A stretch of 64,000 nt of DNA from Spirochaetota bacterium. Its GTDB lineage: Bacteria; Spirochaetota; UBA4802; JAKQUI01. The notes below the pieces were generated by a model that did no database searches, had not been told where the DNA came from, and saw only the letters and a program-made list of their open reading frames with translations. Every line of letters begins with the position of its first letter. The first letter of the stretch is position 1. The translations under genes were made by a program, and so were the position numbers. Positions 1 to 8,040 of this stretch are shown here, in pieces. Where the stretch lies: assembly GCA_029562645.1 (NCBI GenBank), contig JAKQUI010000001.1, positions 1 to 64,000 on the forward strand, written 5' to 3'.

Positions 1-887
1 TCCTTCATGCCGTACACCGACTTGTTGATCTGCGTGAGCTCGTCGAGCACCGCGATCTTCTGCGCGGGCGCGAACAGATCGCCCTCGCCCACCTGCTTCA
101 GAAAACCCTGGATGATGCGCACCTTGAACACGATGCTCTTGGTGAGAACGTACGACACCAGGACCGCGCCAATCACGCCGATCCCGCCGATGATGCCGAT
201 CTTCACATACGCCATCGTCTTGTCCACCTGGAGATCGGCGATGAAGATGATGAAAAACGTCAGCAGCATCAGAAACGGCAACAGCGTGATCACGATGATC
301 GACGAGGTCAGCCGTGGAAAGATGTTCATGTGCAAATTGAGACGCTCCCGGGGCCAGGCCGGAAAGAGACCGAGACGCATCAGCTTCTGCACGTACAGCT
401 CCGTCAGGATAAAATACAGCACCGTGCCCAGCGGGGCGTTGATGAGAACGCACATCCAGAGATTGAACGACTGCACGCTGTTGATATCCGCGAAGATCAT
501 GGTGGGCACGATAACGAAGGAAAGACCGCCCACCCATCGGAAAAACGCGCCGAAGCTGTGCACGAAGGGCAGGAGCAGAAAACGGCGGTGCGCGCGATTA
601 TACTCATGCTCGGAGACATCCGCCCCCTTGACCAGATTCCTGAAATAGCGCACCACCGGCGCAATCACGATGAGATTGTTGATCTGCGTCGTGGTGAATG
701 ACACGATGAATGTTCCGGCGGCAAACATGAGAAAAAGAATCATCTGGTCGCGGGTAAAGTTCAGATTGGACCACACATAAAACGTGAGCATGGGCACGAT
801 GAAAAAGTAGCTGATGGCCTCAGTGCGCAGGATGAACTGCAGGGGAAAGGTCCTCGCCGCGAGCCGCTGTTTGTCGGTCAACTGCAT
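1..887 (-). CDS. Multi-pass membrane receptor N-terminus, probably a chemotaxis-type sensor (partial)
   Basis: Read on the minus strand from an ATG at 885-887; an in-frame TGA lies about 45 nt upstream, which fixes this start. 295 complete codons are visible before the window edge. Six hydrophobic segments appear at about residues 25-41, 49-66, 113-133, 142-165, 195-217 and 228-249. They are followed by a charged, HAMP-like stretch containing VGEGDL and LDELTQIN. That layout (membrane sensor, HAMP, cytoplasmic output) fits a methyl-accepting chemotaxis protein or a cyclase/kinase. The output domain is outside the window, so the class is inferred. Most chemotaxis receptors have two membrane helices; six is less common and implies that the membrane domain itself senses something. 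No good ribosome binding site is visible. Confidence 0.6.
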   Translation of the reverse strand, partial: MQLTDKQRLAARTFPLQFILRTEAISYFFIVPMLTFYVWSNLNFTRDQMILFLMFAAGTFIVSFTTTQINNLIVIAPVVRYFRNLVKGADVSEHEYNRAHRRFLLLPFVHSFGAFFRWVGGLSFVIVPTMIFADINSVQSFNLWMCVLINAPLGTVLYFILTELYVQKLMRLGLFPAWPRERLNLHMNIFPRLTSSIIVITLLPFLMLLTFFIIFIADLQVDKTMAYVKIGIIGGIGVIGAVLVSYVLTKSIVFKVRIIQGFLKQVGEGDLFAPAQKIAVLDELTQINKSVYGMK

Positions 888-917
888 GGGTATATGTATC
901 GACGCGCCGTCAACTCA

Positions 918-946
918 ATGTCATCGCGAGCGAAGCGATCTGCATG
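918..946. repeat. Short dispersed intergenic repeat of the GCGAGCGAAGCGA type
   Basis: The bases GTCATCGCGAGCGAAGCGA followed by a TCTGC tail match the widespread dispersed element usually seen as CATTGCGAGCGAAGCGAAGCAATC. It lies in the roughly 220-nt gap between the receptor start and the MaoC gene. It is recognised by resemblance only; its copy number in this genome cannot be seen here. Confidence 0.4.
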
Positions 947-1106
947 GCAAAACCCGTTGTGCAACAATTCCACTAGTTATTTCTTTATATCTTTTTCATC
1001 GGCATTATCCTTCCGATCAACAAACGTTTTGTCAACAGAAATGCGTCCGTTTGTATCATTAATATAATTACACAAAACCTAGAAAATATTGACTGAGAGG
1101 AAACAA

Positions 1107-1952
1107 TCAGACCACCTCGCACCACGCGTTCATGAGCACGTCCTTTCCGGCATCGTTGCGCGCCAGGAGTCCGATTTTTCCCTCCGCATCTTCCATGCGG
1201 AACCCTTTAAATGTGAGCGTCTGTCCGGGAAGCACCGCGCGTGCGAACTGCACCTTGAGTTTCCGCACCCGCAACGGGTCGCGCTCCGGGCCCGCGCAGG
1301 TATCGACAACCGCCTTGTGCGCGAAGGCCATGGTGCACAGGCCCTGCAGGATGACGCCGTCGAGTCCCACGCCCTTCGCCGCGGCGTCGTCGAGGTGAAT
1401 GGGATTGTTGTCGCCCGATGCCTCGGCGTAGATGAACGTCTGCCCGTTGCGAACCGTCATCGTCCGCTCCCAGAGGAACTCGGCGGGGCGCTGCGGGCGC
1501 TCGCGCGGATCGGACACGCTCCGGTCGCCGGCGGACAAATCGAAGAACTCCCACTTCGTTTTCACGACCTCCTCGTCGCGCTGGTTCCGCGAGACGGTCT
1601 CCCACCCCAGGAGCCCCCCGAAGCGGCGCACGGTCACGTGCGTGATCACGGCCTCGGTGCGGATCACGTCGCCGGGACGCACCGGGCGCAGCCACTCGTA
1701 CTCCTGCGACCAGTGCACCACCTTCTGCATGTTCATGCCGGTTTCGGGATCGTTCATGATGTTCACGATGGGCCTGCCGGCGTAATAGACCGCGTACATG
1801 GGCGGCGCGATGATCCCGCCCTCGCGGCGGCCGTCGAAATAGGCGTCGTTGTCCTCGTTGTACGCGAGCGCATAGAAGATGCTTCCGTGCGCGGTCACCT
1901 CGGTCGGCTCGGCCGTGTACGATTTTCCGACGATATCCTTGTTGAGCGGCAT
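1107..1952 (-). CDS. MaoC-like double-hotdog hydratase/dehydratase
   Basis: A 281-aa cytosolic protein of the MaoC / (R)-specific enoyl-CoA hydratase family, which hydrates or dehydrates acyl-CoA or acyl-carrier substrates. The second hotdog domain carries the hydratase-2 signature around residues 176-196, with GDNNPIHLD giving catalytic Asp181 and His186. The first half looks like a FAS1-type MaoC N-terminal hotdog without that signature. This two-domain length is normal for the fused family. The start is supported by GAGGAGGAAC just upstream. No fatty-acid or PHA gene adjoins it, so the natural substrate is unknown. Confidence 0.85.
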   Translation of the reverse strand: MPLNKDIVGKSYTAEPTEVTAHGSIFYALAYNEDNDAYFDGRREGGIIAPPMYAVYYAGRPIVNIMNDPETGMNMQKVVHWSQEYEWLRPVRPGDVIRTEAVITHVTVRRFGGLLGWETVSRNQRDEEVVKTKWEFFDLSAGDRSVSDPRERPQRPAEFLWERTMTVRNGQTFIYAEASGDNNPIHLDDAAAKGVGLDGVILQGLCTMAFAHKAVVDTCAGPERDPLRVRKLKVQFARAVLPGQTLTFKGFRMEDAEGKIGLLARNDAGKDVLMNAWCEVV

Positions 1953-2260
1953 GCGTTCCTCCTCTGTGTGTGTACGAATCGATGTGTCGCATAACTTGTC
2001 GTCGCTGCGCGCGTAGCGGCGTCATCCGTATGATCCGCGCGCGCACTGCCGCCGATCAACAGCCGCCATGCCACATGCACGCCCGGCACGATATCGCCGT
2101 CTCCACGCGCAACACCGGTGGGCGGCATCCCCTTCGGATGCGGCGCCCCGCAGCGCGAAGCGCAATCACCGCGCCCCGCGATGCACATTCGCTCGCGCCC
2201 CCGGTTCGGTCCGCGGCGCAGCAGGACGGTACACCCTGCGGGAATTATTTCAATTGTTTT
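1953..2260. other. Intergenic region, no feature recognised
   Basis: About 308 nt between the MaoC start and the M48 stop, both on the minus strand. It must hold the MaoC promoter, but I see no strong -35/-10 pair, hairpin terminator or RNA gene. It is GC-rich except for a short T-rich patch near 2250-2265. Confidence 0.5.
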
Positions 2261-3217
2261 TTAATGCCAGATCCCGCCGGAGCGCCAGCGTGGCGCGCGG
2301 GTGACCGGCGGGTAGCGCTCCGGCAGCACCGTCGCGTCGCGCACATGCTCGATATGCCGCTGTGTCTCCTCGGCCAGCTCGAGCAGGCGCGCGATTCTCT
2401 TCTCCGTTTCCGGATGCGTGCGCAGCGCGGAGGGGCCCGGGACCTTGCGCCCCGGCATGAGGATCATGTCCCAGAGGCGCATCGGGTAGCGCTCGATTTT
2501 TCCGAGGGCGGAGGCGAGCCCGCGCGGATCGCCGGTGAGCGCGACCGCTCCCAGGTCGGCCTCGAACTCGCGGGTGCGCGAGAGCGCGAGTTGCAGGAGC
2601 ACCGCGAGCGTGGGCGCGCCCATCAGCACCGCGAGCGCCGGCAGCGGCACCATCACCCCCGCCGCCAGATACAGCGGCAACGACACGACGAGGACGAAGA
2701 TCCCGACCGTCGAAAACACATTGGTGAAACGGCTCAATGAATCGGCCAGGTTCATGATCCACAGATCCCCGTGGCGCACGTGGCTCAATTCATGCGCCAG
2801 GACGCCCGCGAGCTCCCGCGGGTTGAGGGCGCGGATGAGGCCGTCGGTGAGGGCGATCCCCGCGTTCGTGCGGTCGCCCACCGAAAAGGCGTTCATGATG
2901 CTGCTGGGGACATAGTAGAGGACGGGTGCCGCGGGCAGATCGGCCCGGCGCGCGAGCTCCTCGATGACGCGATAGAGATACGGCGCCTCGTACTCGGACA
3001 GCGCGCGCGCCCGGTACATTTTGAGCACCATGCGCGGCGACACCGCGGGACTCATCGCCATGATGGCCAGCGCGAACACGAGGGCCACGACGAGCCCGAA
3101 GGGCCCGCTCATGATATACCCGATCGCCCCCAGCAGGGCCGCCATGAGCGCGAACAGGAGCGCGGTCTGCAACGCATTGCGCACCTTGCGCCGATAGTAT
3201 TTCGCGGGCGGTATCAT
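2261..3217 (-). CDS. HtpX-like M48 family membrane zinc metalloprotease
   Basis: A 318-aa protein with two N-terminal membrane helices (about residues 14-35 and 38-57), the zinc-protease motif HELSH at residues 142-146, and further hydrophobic helices at about 168-210. These are followed by the third-ligand motif EFEAD near 218, whose Glu binds zinc in this family. The topology matches HtpX-type inner-membrane proteases, which degrade misfolded membrane proteins. The length is slightly above the usual 280-300 aa because of a Pro/Arg-rich tail. No ribosome binding site stands out at the ATG at 3217. It is a monocistronic-looking gene between MaoC and the AICAR transformylase. Confidence 0.85.
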   Translation of the reverse strand: MIPPAKYYRRKVRNALQTALLFALMAALLGAIGYIMSGPFGLVVALVFALAIMAMSPAVSPRMVLKMYRARALSEYEAPYLYRVIEELARRADLPAAPVLYYVPSSIMNAFSVGDRTNAGIALTDGLIRALNPRELAGVLAHELSHVRHGDLWIMNLADSLSRFTNVFSTVGIFVLVVSLPLYLAAGVMVPLPALAVLMGAPTLAVLLQLALSRTREFEADLGAVALTGDPRGLASALGKIERYPMRLWDMILMPGRKVPGPSALRTHPETEKRIARLLELAEETQRHIEHVRDATVLPERYPPVTRAPRWRSGGIWH

Positions 3218-3324
3218 AGGGGGTCGGCCACTCGCTACTTCATGCGTAATTTCCGCTTCACCGCCTTCACCGGATGCAACCTGATGTAATCACGGCATTC
3301 CATGATAACCGCCCGATGCACCGC

Positions 3325-4611
3325 TTAATGCTTGAAGGCCCGCTGGCCGGTGTAGACCATCGCGACCTTGGGGTCCGCCTCGTTGCAGGCCACGATCGAT
3401 TCGAAGTCGCGCTCGGAGCCGCCCGGCTGCACGATGGCCGTGATCCCCTGCCGCAGGCCCACGTCCACCCCGTCGCGGAAGGGGAAGAACGCGTCCGAGA
3501 CCATCACCGATCCCACGAGCCCACCCTTCGCGTCCTCCGTCTCGTCGTCGATGTCGTCCAGCTCGGACTCGTCGCGCTCGCCCTTCTCCACCGCAAGCGC
3601 GAGCTCGTTGTACGAAATGCCGTGCCGGTCGAAGCAGATGAGGTCGGCGAATTTCGCGTAGGCCTTGTACACCGCGATGTCGGCCACGCCCACGCGGTCC
3701 TGCTCGCCGGTGCCGATCCCCACGGTGCAGCCGTCCTTGACGTACAGCACCGAATTCGACGTCACTCCCTGCTCCACGAACCAGCCGAAGAGCAGGTCCT
3801 CGTACTCCTTCTCGGTGGGGAGCCGGTCGATCGCGTACTTCTGCCCCTTGTACTCGGCGGCGGCCGGCGCGAAATCGTCCTTCGTCTTGACGCGATTCAC
3901 CGGCGACTGCTGGACGATGATGCCGCCGTCGATCATCGACTTGAAATCGACGAAGCGCCGGTCGCGGTAGCGCTCGAGCTCGGCGATGCGCGCGATCTTC
4001 ACGATGCGCAGGTTCTTGCGCTTTTTGAGGATGTCCACCGCCTCGCCGGTGTAATCGGGCGCGGCGATCACCTCGATGTACTGCTTCGCGACGAGCTCGG
4101 CGGTCTCGCGGTCAACGGCGCTGTTGAGCGCGACACAGCCGCCGAAGGCCGCGATGCGGTCGGCGCGAAAGGCGCGGTCATAGGCCTCCGCGGCGGTCGA
4201 TCCGTACGCGACGCCGCAGGGATTGTTGTGCTTCACGATCACGCAGGCGGGCTTCGCCATGAGATATTTAAGCACATTGAGCGAATTGTCGATGTCGGTG
4301 AGGTTGATCTTGCCGGGATGCTTGCCCGACTGGATCATCATCGCCTCGTCAATCCCGCTCACGAGGGCGTTGCCCGCGCCGATGAACTCGCACCCGCCGA
4401 GGACGAGGTTCCCGTTCACGAGCTCGTACATCGCGGACTCCTGGCCGGGGTTCTCGCCGTAGCGCAACCCCTTCTCGATGAGCGCGCCCCCGTCCTCGAT
4501 GCGCCACACGCGTTTCTTGTACACCAGTTTCTGTCCCCCGAAATCGATGGTCATGGTTTCGGGAAAGTGGTCGTCCATCACGGTCTTATAGGCTTTTTTC
4601 AGGTCTTCCAT
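3325..4611 (-). CDS. purH: Standalone AICAR transformylase (PurH-like, no IMP cyclohydrolase domain)
   Basis: A 428-aa protein matching only the AICAR formyltransferase half of PurH, which makes FAICAR with 10-formyl-THF in purine synthesis. Visible family motifs are LRYGENPGQ near residue 49, KHNNPCG near 124 (the Lys/His active-site motif), AFGGCVALN and SVMVSDAFFPF towards the C-terminus. The normal bifunctional PurH is about 510-540 aa with an N-terminal MGS-fold IMP cyclohydrolase; here only about 45 residues precede the transformylase domain and they do not resemble MGS. AAGGAG precedes the ATG at 4611, so this is a real start, not a truncated read. The cyclohydrolase step must be encoded elsewhere. 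Confidence 0.88.
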   Translation of the reverse strand: MEDLKKAYKTVMDDHFPETMTIDFGGQKLVYKKRVWRIEDGGALIEKGLRYGENPGQESAMYELVNGNLVLGGCEFIGAGNALVSGIDEAMMIQSGKHPGKINLTDIDNSLNVLKYLMAKPACVIVKHNNPCGVAYGSTAAEAYDRAFRADRIAAFGGCVALNSAVDRETAELVAKQYIEVIAAPDYTGEAVDILKKRKNLRIVKIARIAELERYRDRRFVDFKSMIDGGIIVQQSPVNRVKTKDDFAPAAAEYKGQKYAIDRLPTEKEYEDLLFGWFVEQGVTSNSVLYVKDGCTVGIGTGEQDRVGVADIAVYKAYAKFADLICFDRHGISYNELALAVEKGERDESELDDIDDETEDAKGGLVGSVMVSDAFFPFRDGVDVGLRQGITAIVQPGGSERDFESIVACNEADPKVAMVYTGQRAFKH

Positions 4612-4781
4612 CGTCCAGACTCCTTTATAACGTTATGTGCGATATTGTTTCTCCCAAGACCTCATCCCCCGGACCCGGCGAGCGCTTTCCGGCCTCCTGC
4701 CTGCGCCCGCCACTGCGACATCCTGCCGGGAGCCTTCTCCCACAGTGAAGGGGGAGGTCGCCACGAGATAATTCCCGGCAC

Positions 4782-4806
4782 GCCCCTCTCCCTTCGGGAG
4801 AGGGGC
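4782..4806. repeat. Perfect hairpin repeat (CTCTCCCTTCGGGAG type), possible terminator
   Basis: An 11-bp perfect stem (GCCCCTCTCCC / GGGAGAGGGGC) closes a 3-nt TTC loop just downstream of the plsC stop on the minus strand. A related imperfect copy (CTTCTCCCACAGTGAAGGGGGAG) lies at about 4732-4755. The sequence closely resembles a REP-like element found dispersed in many bacterial genomes. The position after plsC means it could also act as a terminator, though no U-tract follows. Confidence 0.6.
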
Positions 4807-4817
4807 CGGGGGCGAGG

Positions 4818-5564
4818 TCACGACCAGCGGACGCGCTTCTCCTCGGCCTCCTTCCGAAGCTCGATGAACCGGGCCATGAGGTCGTTCATCAGGTCCTCGA
4901 TCCGTTCGGGGCTGTAGGCGGCGGTGGGCAGCTCGGACCCGATCTTAACATACACGGTCGCCGGATGCACCGCCAGCGATTCGGGGCGCAGAATGCCATA
5001 GGTCCCGTTGATGAAAATCGGCACGATGGGTACGCCGGTCTTCACGCACAGATGAAACAGCCCCTTCTTGAACGGTTGCAGCTCGCCCGACCGCGTGCGC
5101 GTCCCCTCGGGAAAAATGGCGATCCGGTTTCCGCCCTTGATCTTTTCCGCCGCTTCATCCAGGCTCTTGATCGCGCTCGCGCGGTTTCCGCGGTCGATGG
5201 ACACGTAGCCCTGCAGCTTCATGTGCCAGCCGAGAAACGGGACAAAGAACAGGATCTTCTTGGACACCCAGCCGAACTTCACCGGCAGCACCGCGCTCAG
5301 GACGAAGATGTCGAAATGGCTCGCATGGTTCGATGCAAAGATCTGGACCCGGTCGCGGCTCACATGCTCAAGCCCGTCCACGTCCACCTTCACCCGGCAG
5401 AACCAGAGCGTCGTTTTGGACCACCAGCGCATGCAGAAATGCGCCACGCGCCCGCTCGGACTATACACGACCGACGTGACCGATACGGACCCCCACAAAA
5501 TGGTATTGATGACAATAAAGATGATGCAGGCGATTGAATTGATCATCTCGAACAATAGATTCAT
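4818..5564 (-). CDS. plsC: 1-acyl-sn-glycerol-3-phosphate acyltransferase
   Basis: A 248-aa PlsC/LPLAT protein that acylates lysophosphatidate to phosphatidate at the inner membrane. It has an N-terminal hydrophobic segment (about residues 8-32), the NHASHFD block (HX4D catalytic motif) near residue 80, and the FPEGTRTRSG block near residue 150 that binds the glycerol phosphate. GAGGGG about 8 nt upstream supports the ATG at 5564 over a further in-frame ATG at 5672 that would add 36 unrelated residues. It may form a minus-strand unit with purH, with the hairpin repeat between them. Confidence 0.9.
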   Translation of the reverse strand: MNLLFEMINSIACIIFIVINTILWGSVSVTSVVYSPSGRVAHFCMRWWSKTTLWFCRVKVDVDGLEHVSRDRVQIFASNHASHFDIFVLSAVLPVKFGWVSKKILFFVPFLGWHMKLQGYVSIDRGNRASAIKSLDEAAEKIKGGNRIAIFPEGTRTRSGELQPFKKGLFHLCVKTGVPIVPIFINGTYGILRPESLAVHPATVYVKIGSELPTAAYSPERIEDLMNDLMARFIELRKEAEEKRVRWS

Positions 5565-5743
5565 GTGATCAAGCCCCTCCCCTCGCGGTACGATTTTAAA
5601 AAAAAATTGTATTGCCGCTGACGACCCGGTGCGGTACGGATACCCGAACGACGGACGGACGCGATACGGCATCGTAAAAAACAGATACCCTTGTGCATCC
5701 TGCCGTAAATTTCAAGAATTATCTCGTGCGGGTGTAAAATAAA

Positions 5744-6955
5744 ATGAAACGGATCGCGGTGATCGGAGGCGGGGCGTCGGGGCTCATTGCGGCGTGCTTC
5801 GCCGCGGAACGCGGCTCGGTGGTCGTCTTCGAGAAACAGAAGAAGATCGGCCGCAAGATCCTCGTCAGCGGAAACGGGCGCTGCAATCTCTCCAACCGCG
5901 TCATCGACGCCGCGCGCTATCACGGGAAAAACCCGAAGTTCGTGAACAACGTCTTCGCGCGCTTCGGGCCGGACGACACCCTCGCCTTCTTCCTGTCCAT
6001 CGGCATCCCCGTCGTGGAGCTCGAACGGGGGCGGCTCTATCCGGCGTCGCTGCAGTCGTCCAGCGTCGTCAAGGTCTTCGAGTACGAGCTCGCCCGCCGC
6101 GGCGTCGACGTCCGGCTCCATCGGAAGATTGAATCGATCAAACGCGGCAACGACGGCTTCCGCCTCACCACCGCCGGAAAGGAGACGCACGATTTCGACG
6201 CGGTGATCCTCGCGGCGGGGAGCTGCGCTTACGCGCCGGCGGGCGCCTCGTCCATCGGCTATGAGCTCGCGGCATCGACGGGACATACCGTGCGGGAGCC
6301 CTTTCCGGCGATCCTCCCCATCAACATTCCCAATAAAGCGCTCCACCGCCTCGAGGGGATCAAGTGGGACGTTGGCGCGGCCCTCGAGGCGAACGGCCGG
6401 ACCGTCGCGCGCTCCGCGGGCGAGCTCCTCTTCACGAAGTACGGCATCTCCGGGCCCGCGGCGCTGGATATATCGCGCGCGGCGAACGAGAACGTCCTGG
6501 CCCGCCGGAGCCCCGTCATCACGATCGACCTGTTCCCGGAGCGCTCCCGCGACGAATTGCGCGCAACGCTCGAATCGCTCTGGTCCGACGCGAACAAGCC
6601 GATCGCCTTCAGCCTCGCGGGCATTGTAAAGGAACGCATGCCCGAGGTCCTCTGCGCCATCGCCGGAGTCGATCCCGAAAAGCGGGTCGCACAGACCGGA
6701 GCCGCCGAACGCGACCGGATCGCGTCGCTCATGAAGGACCTGCGCCTGCAGCCGGGCGAGCCGCGCCCCTTCGCCGAGGCCGTGGTCGCCGCCGGCGGCG
6801 TGCCCGTAGACGAGATCGATCCCGCCACAATGGAATCGCGCATCACGAAGGGCCTTTACATTACCGGCGAGCTCCTCGACATCGACGGCGACACGGGTGG
6901 CTTCAACCTGCAGTTCGCCTGGTCTACGGGCGCGATCGTCGGGACGGCGGTGTGA
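5744..6955 (+). CDS. HI0933/BaiN-family FAD-dependent oxidoreductase
   Basis: A 403-aa flavoprotein. The N-terminus carries the dinucleotide-binding GGGASGL (residues 8-14) and the family signature SGNGRCNLSN near residue 46. The C-terminus holds GGFNLQFAWSTG, typical of the YhiN/HI0933/BaiN group. Members reduce various unsaturated substrates or act in bile-acid metabolism, but for most the substrate is unknown, and none is suggested here. It is divergent from plsC with a 179-nt shared upstream region and has no clear Shine-Dalgarno sequence. Confidence 0.85.
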   Translation: MKRIAVIGGGASGLIAACFAAERGSVVVFEKQKKIGRKILVSGNGRCNLSNRVIDAARYHGKNPKFVNNVFARFGPDDTLAFFLSIGIPVVELERGRLYPASLQSSSVVKVFEYELARRGVDVRLHRKIESIKRGNDGFRLTTAGKETHDFDAVILAAGSCAYAPAGASSIGYELAASTGHTVREPFPAILPINIPNKALHRLEGIKWDVGAALEANGRTVARSAGELLFTKYGISGPAALDISRAANENVLARRSPVITIDLFPERSRDELRATLESLWSDANKPIAFSLAGIVKERMPEVLCAIAGVDPEKRVAQTGAAERDRIASLMKDLRLQPGEPRPFAEAVVAAGGVPVDEIDPATMESRITKGLYITGELLDIDGDTGGFNLQFAWSTGAIVGTAV

Positions 6956-7003
6956 GGGGCGATGCGGGATGCGATCGGATCAACCACACGACGATGAAAA
7001 GTG

Positions 7004-7045
7004 TTGACGCGGACCGGCCAAGTATATACTTTGAACTATACACTT
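7004..7045 (+). promoter_or_regulatory. Promoter and inverted-repeat operator of the Phd/VapC pair
   Basis: A -35-like TTGACG at 7004-7009 is followed by TATACT at 7025-7030 (15-nt spacing; TACTTT at 7027-7032 would give 17). An imperfect inverted repeat AAGTATATAC (7020-7029) / CTATACACTT (7036-7045), 8 of 10 matching, overlaps the -10 region. Toxin-antitoxin operons are usually repressed by their own antitoxin at such sites, so this is the likely autoregulatory operator (inference). Confidence 0.55.
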
Positions 7046-7060
7046 GCAAGGAGCGATCCA

Positions 7061-7303
7061 ATGCGCGTTACGGCGAAGGACCTGCGGACTCACTCGAGAA
7101 TCCTCCTGGAGGCGGTCGCCAGGGGCGAAGAGGTGATCATTACCTTTCGAGGACGGCCCAGGGCGAAACTGGTACCCATTACCCGAACCAAAAAAAAGGC
7201 CGATGACGCATCGGACGTCTTCGGCATGTGGCGCGATAACCCCGCCGCCAGCGACGTAAACGGCTATGTTCGCTCCAAACGGAAGGGCAGATACGCGTGC
7301 TGA
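7061..7303 (+). CDS. Phd/YefM-family antitoxin
   Basis: An 80-aa protein beginning MRVTAKDLRTHSR, the typical Phd/YefM N-terminal DNA-binding fold, followed by ITFRGRPRAKLVPI, the usual second strand. The C-terminal part is basic and should wrap around the toxin. AAGGAG precedes this ATG, so I reject an in-frame start at 7001 that would run through the operator. Its stop overlaps the VapC start by 7 nt, as expected for translational coupling. Low confidence only on which Phd subfamily it is. Confidence 0.88.
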   Translation: MRVTAKDLRTHSRILLEAVARGEEVIITFRGRPRAKLVPITRTKKKADDASDVFGMWRDNPAASDVNGYVRSKRKGRYAC

Positions 7304-7677
7304 TCGACACCGACGTGCTCATCTGGTACCTGCGCGGAAACCAAAAGGCCTTTGATTTTATCGAACGCCAGAACGGCTTTACGGTTTCGGTGATTACCTA
7401 CATGGAGCTTGTCCAGGGGATGCGTGACAAACAGGAACTGAATCGCTTTCGCAAACGTTTTCTGGAATGGAACGCGAGCATCATGCACCTCTCCGAGGAC
7501 ATATCGACCCGGGCTTTGTACATTGTCGAAAAATTCTATCTCAGCCATTCGCTCGAAATGGCGGACGCCCTCATCGCTGCGACTGCCCTGGTCACCGGGC
7601 TGCCGCTTGCGACATGCAACGATAAGCATTTCAGGTCAATCACGGGAATCGAACTGGTACCGTTGAAGATTTCATGA
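7297..7677 (+). CDS. VapC-like PIN-domain toxin ribonuclease
   Basis: A 126-aa PIN-domain protein from a GTG start at 7297. Acidic metal-binding residues sit in the expected places: IDTDVL at the N-terminus, ITYMEL near residue 33, MADALIAATAL near residue 88, and ATCNDKHF near residue 107. VapC proteins cleave tRNA or rRNA when the antitoxin is lost. The Phd-type partner immediately upstream completes the module. The stop overlaps the next gene by 4 nt (ATGA), so the toxin is apparently co-translated with an Fe-S scaffold gene, which is unusual. Confidence 0.9.
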   Translation: MLIDTDVLIWYLRGNQKAFDFIERQNGFTVSVITYMELVQGMRDKQELNRFRKRFLEWNASIMHLSEDISTRALYIVEKFYLSHSLEMADALIAATALVTGLPLATCNDKHFRSITGIELVPLKIS

Positions 7678-8039
7678 AAAACGCCATCCTCAAGGACCAC
7701 TTCCTCCATCCGCGCAACATGGGCGCGCTCGAACGCGCCACGCATCGCGCCATGGTGAAGAGCGACACCTGCAGCGACATCGTCCGCATGAGCGCGCGCA
7801 TCGAGGACGGCGTGGTGCGCGAGATACGGACGGAGGTGTACGGCTGCGGATACTCCATCGCCGCCGCCTCGCTGTTCACCGAAAGTGTCACGGGGAAGCG
7901 GGCCCCGGAGATTCCGGAGCACTACCGGGGCATCATCGCCCCGCTCACTTCCGACGTGCCGCCCCATAATGAGAACTGCCTGCTCTTGCCGCTGAGAACG
8001 TTCATGGCGCTGCGACCATCGGCGGATATGGAGGAGTAG
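7674..8039 (+). CDS. IscU/SufU-like iron-sulfur cluster scaffold
   Basis: A 121-aa protein with the NifU N-terminal fold: HPRNMG near the start, then the three cluster-ligand cysteines in order, C33 (DTCSDIV, with the usual Asp two residues later), C58 (VYGCGYSIAAAS) and C102 (HNENCLLL). It would assemble [2Fe-2S] clusters for transfer to apo-proteins. It overlaps vapC by 4 nt and is followed 1 nt later by fdhD. No cysteine desulfurase is adjacent. All key residues are present although the overall sequence is divergent; a role dedicated to FdhD-dependent enzymes is possible but not shown. Confidence 0.82.
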   Translation: MKNAILKDHFLHPRNMGALERATHRAMVKSDTCSDIVRMSARIEDGVVREIRTEVYGCGYSIAAASLFTESVTGKRAPEIPEHYRGIIAPLTSDVPPHNENCLLLPLRTFMALRPSADMEE

Positions 8040-8040
8040 C

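Noticed and set aside
3274-4917. 547-codon plus-strand frame opposite purH
   Set aside because: Same shadow pattern; purH motifs are clear on the minus strand.
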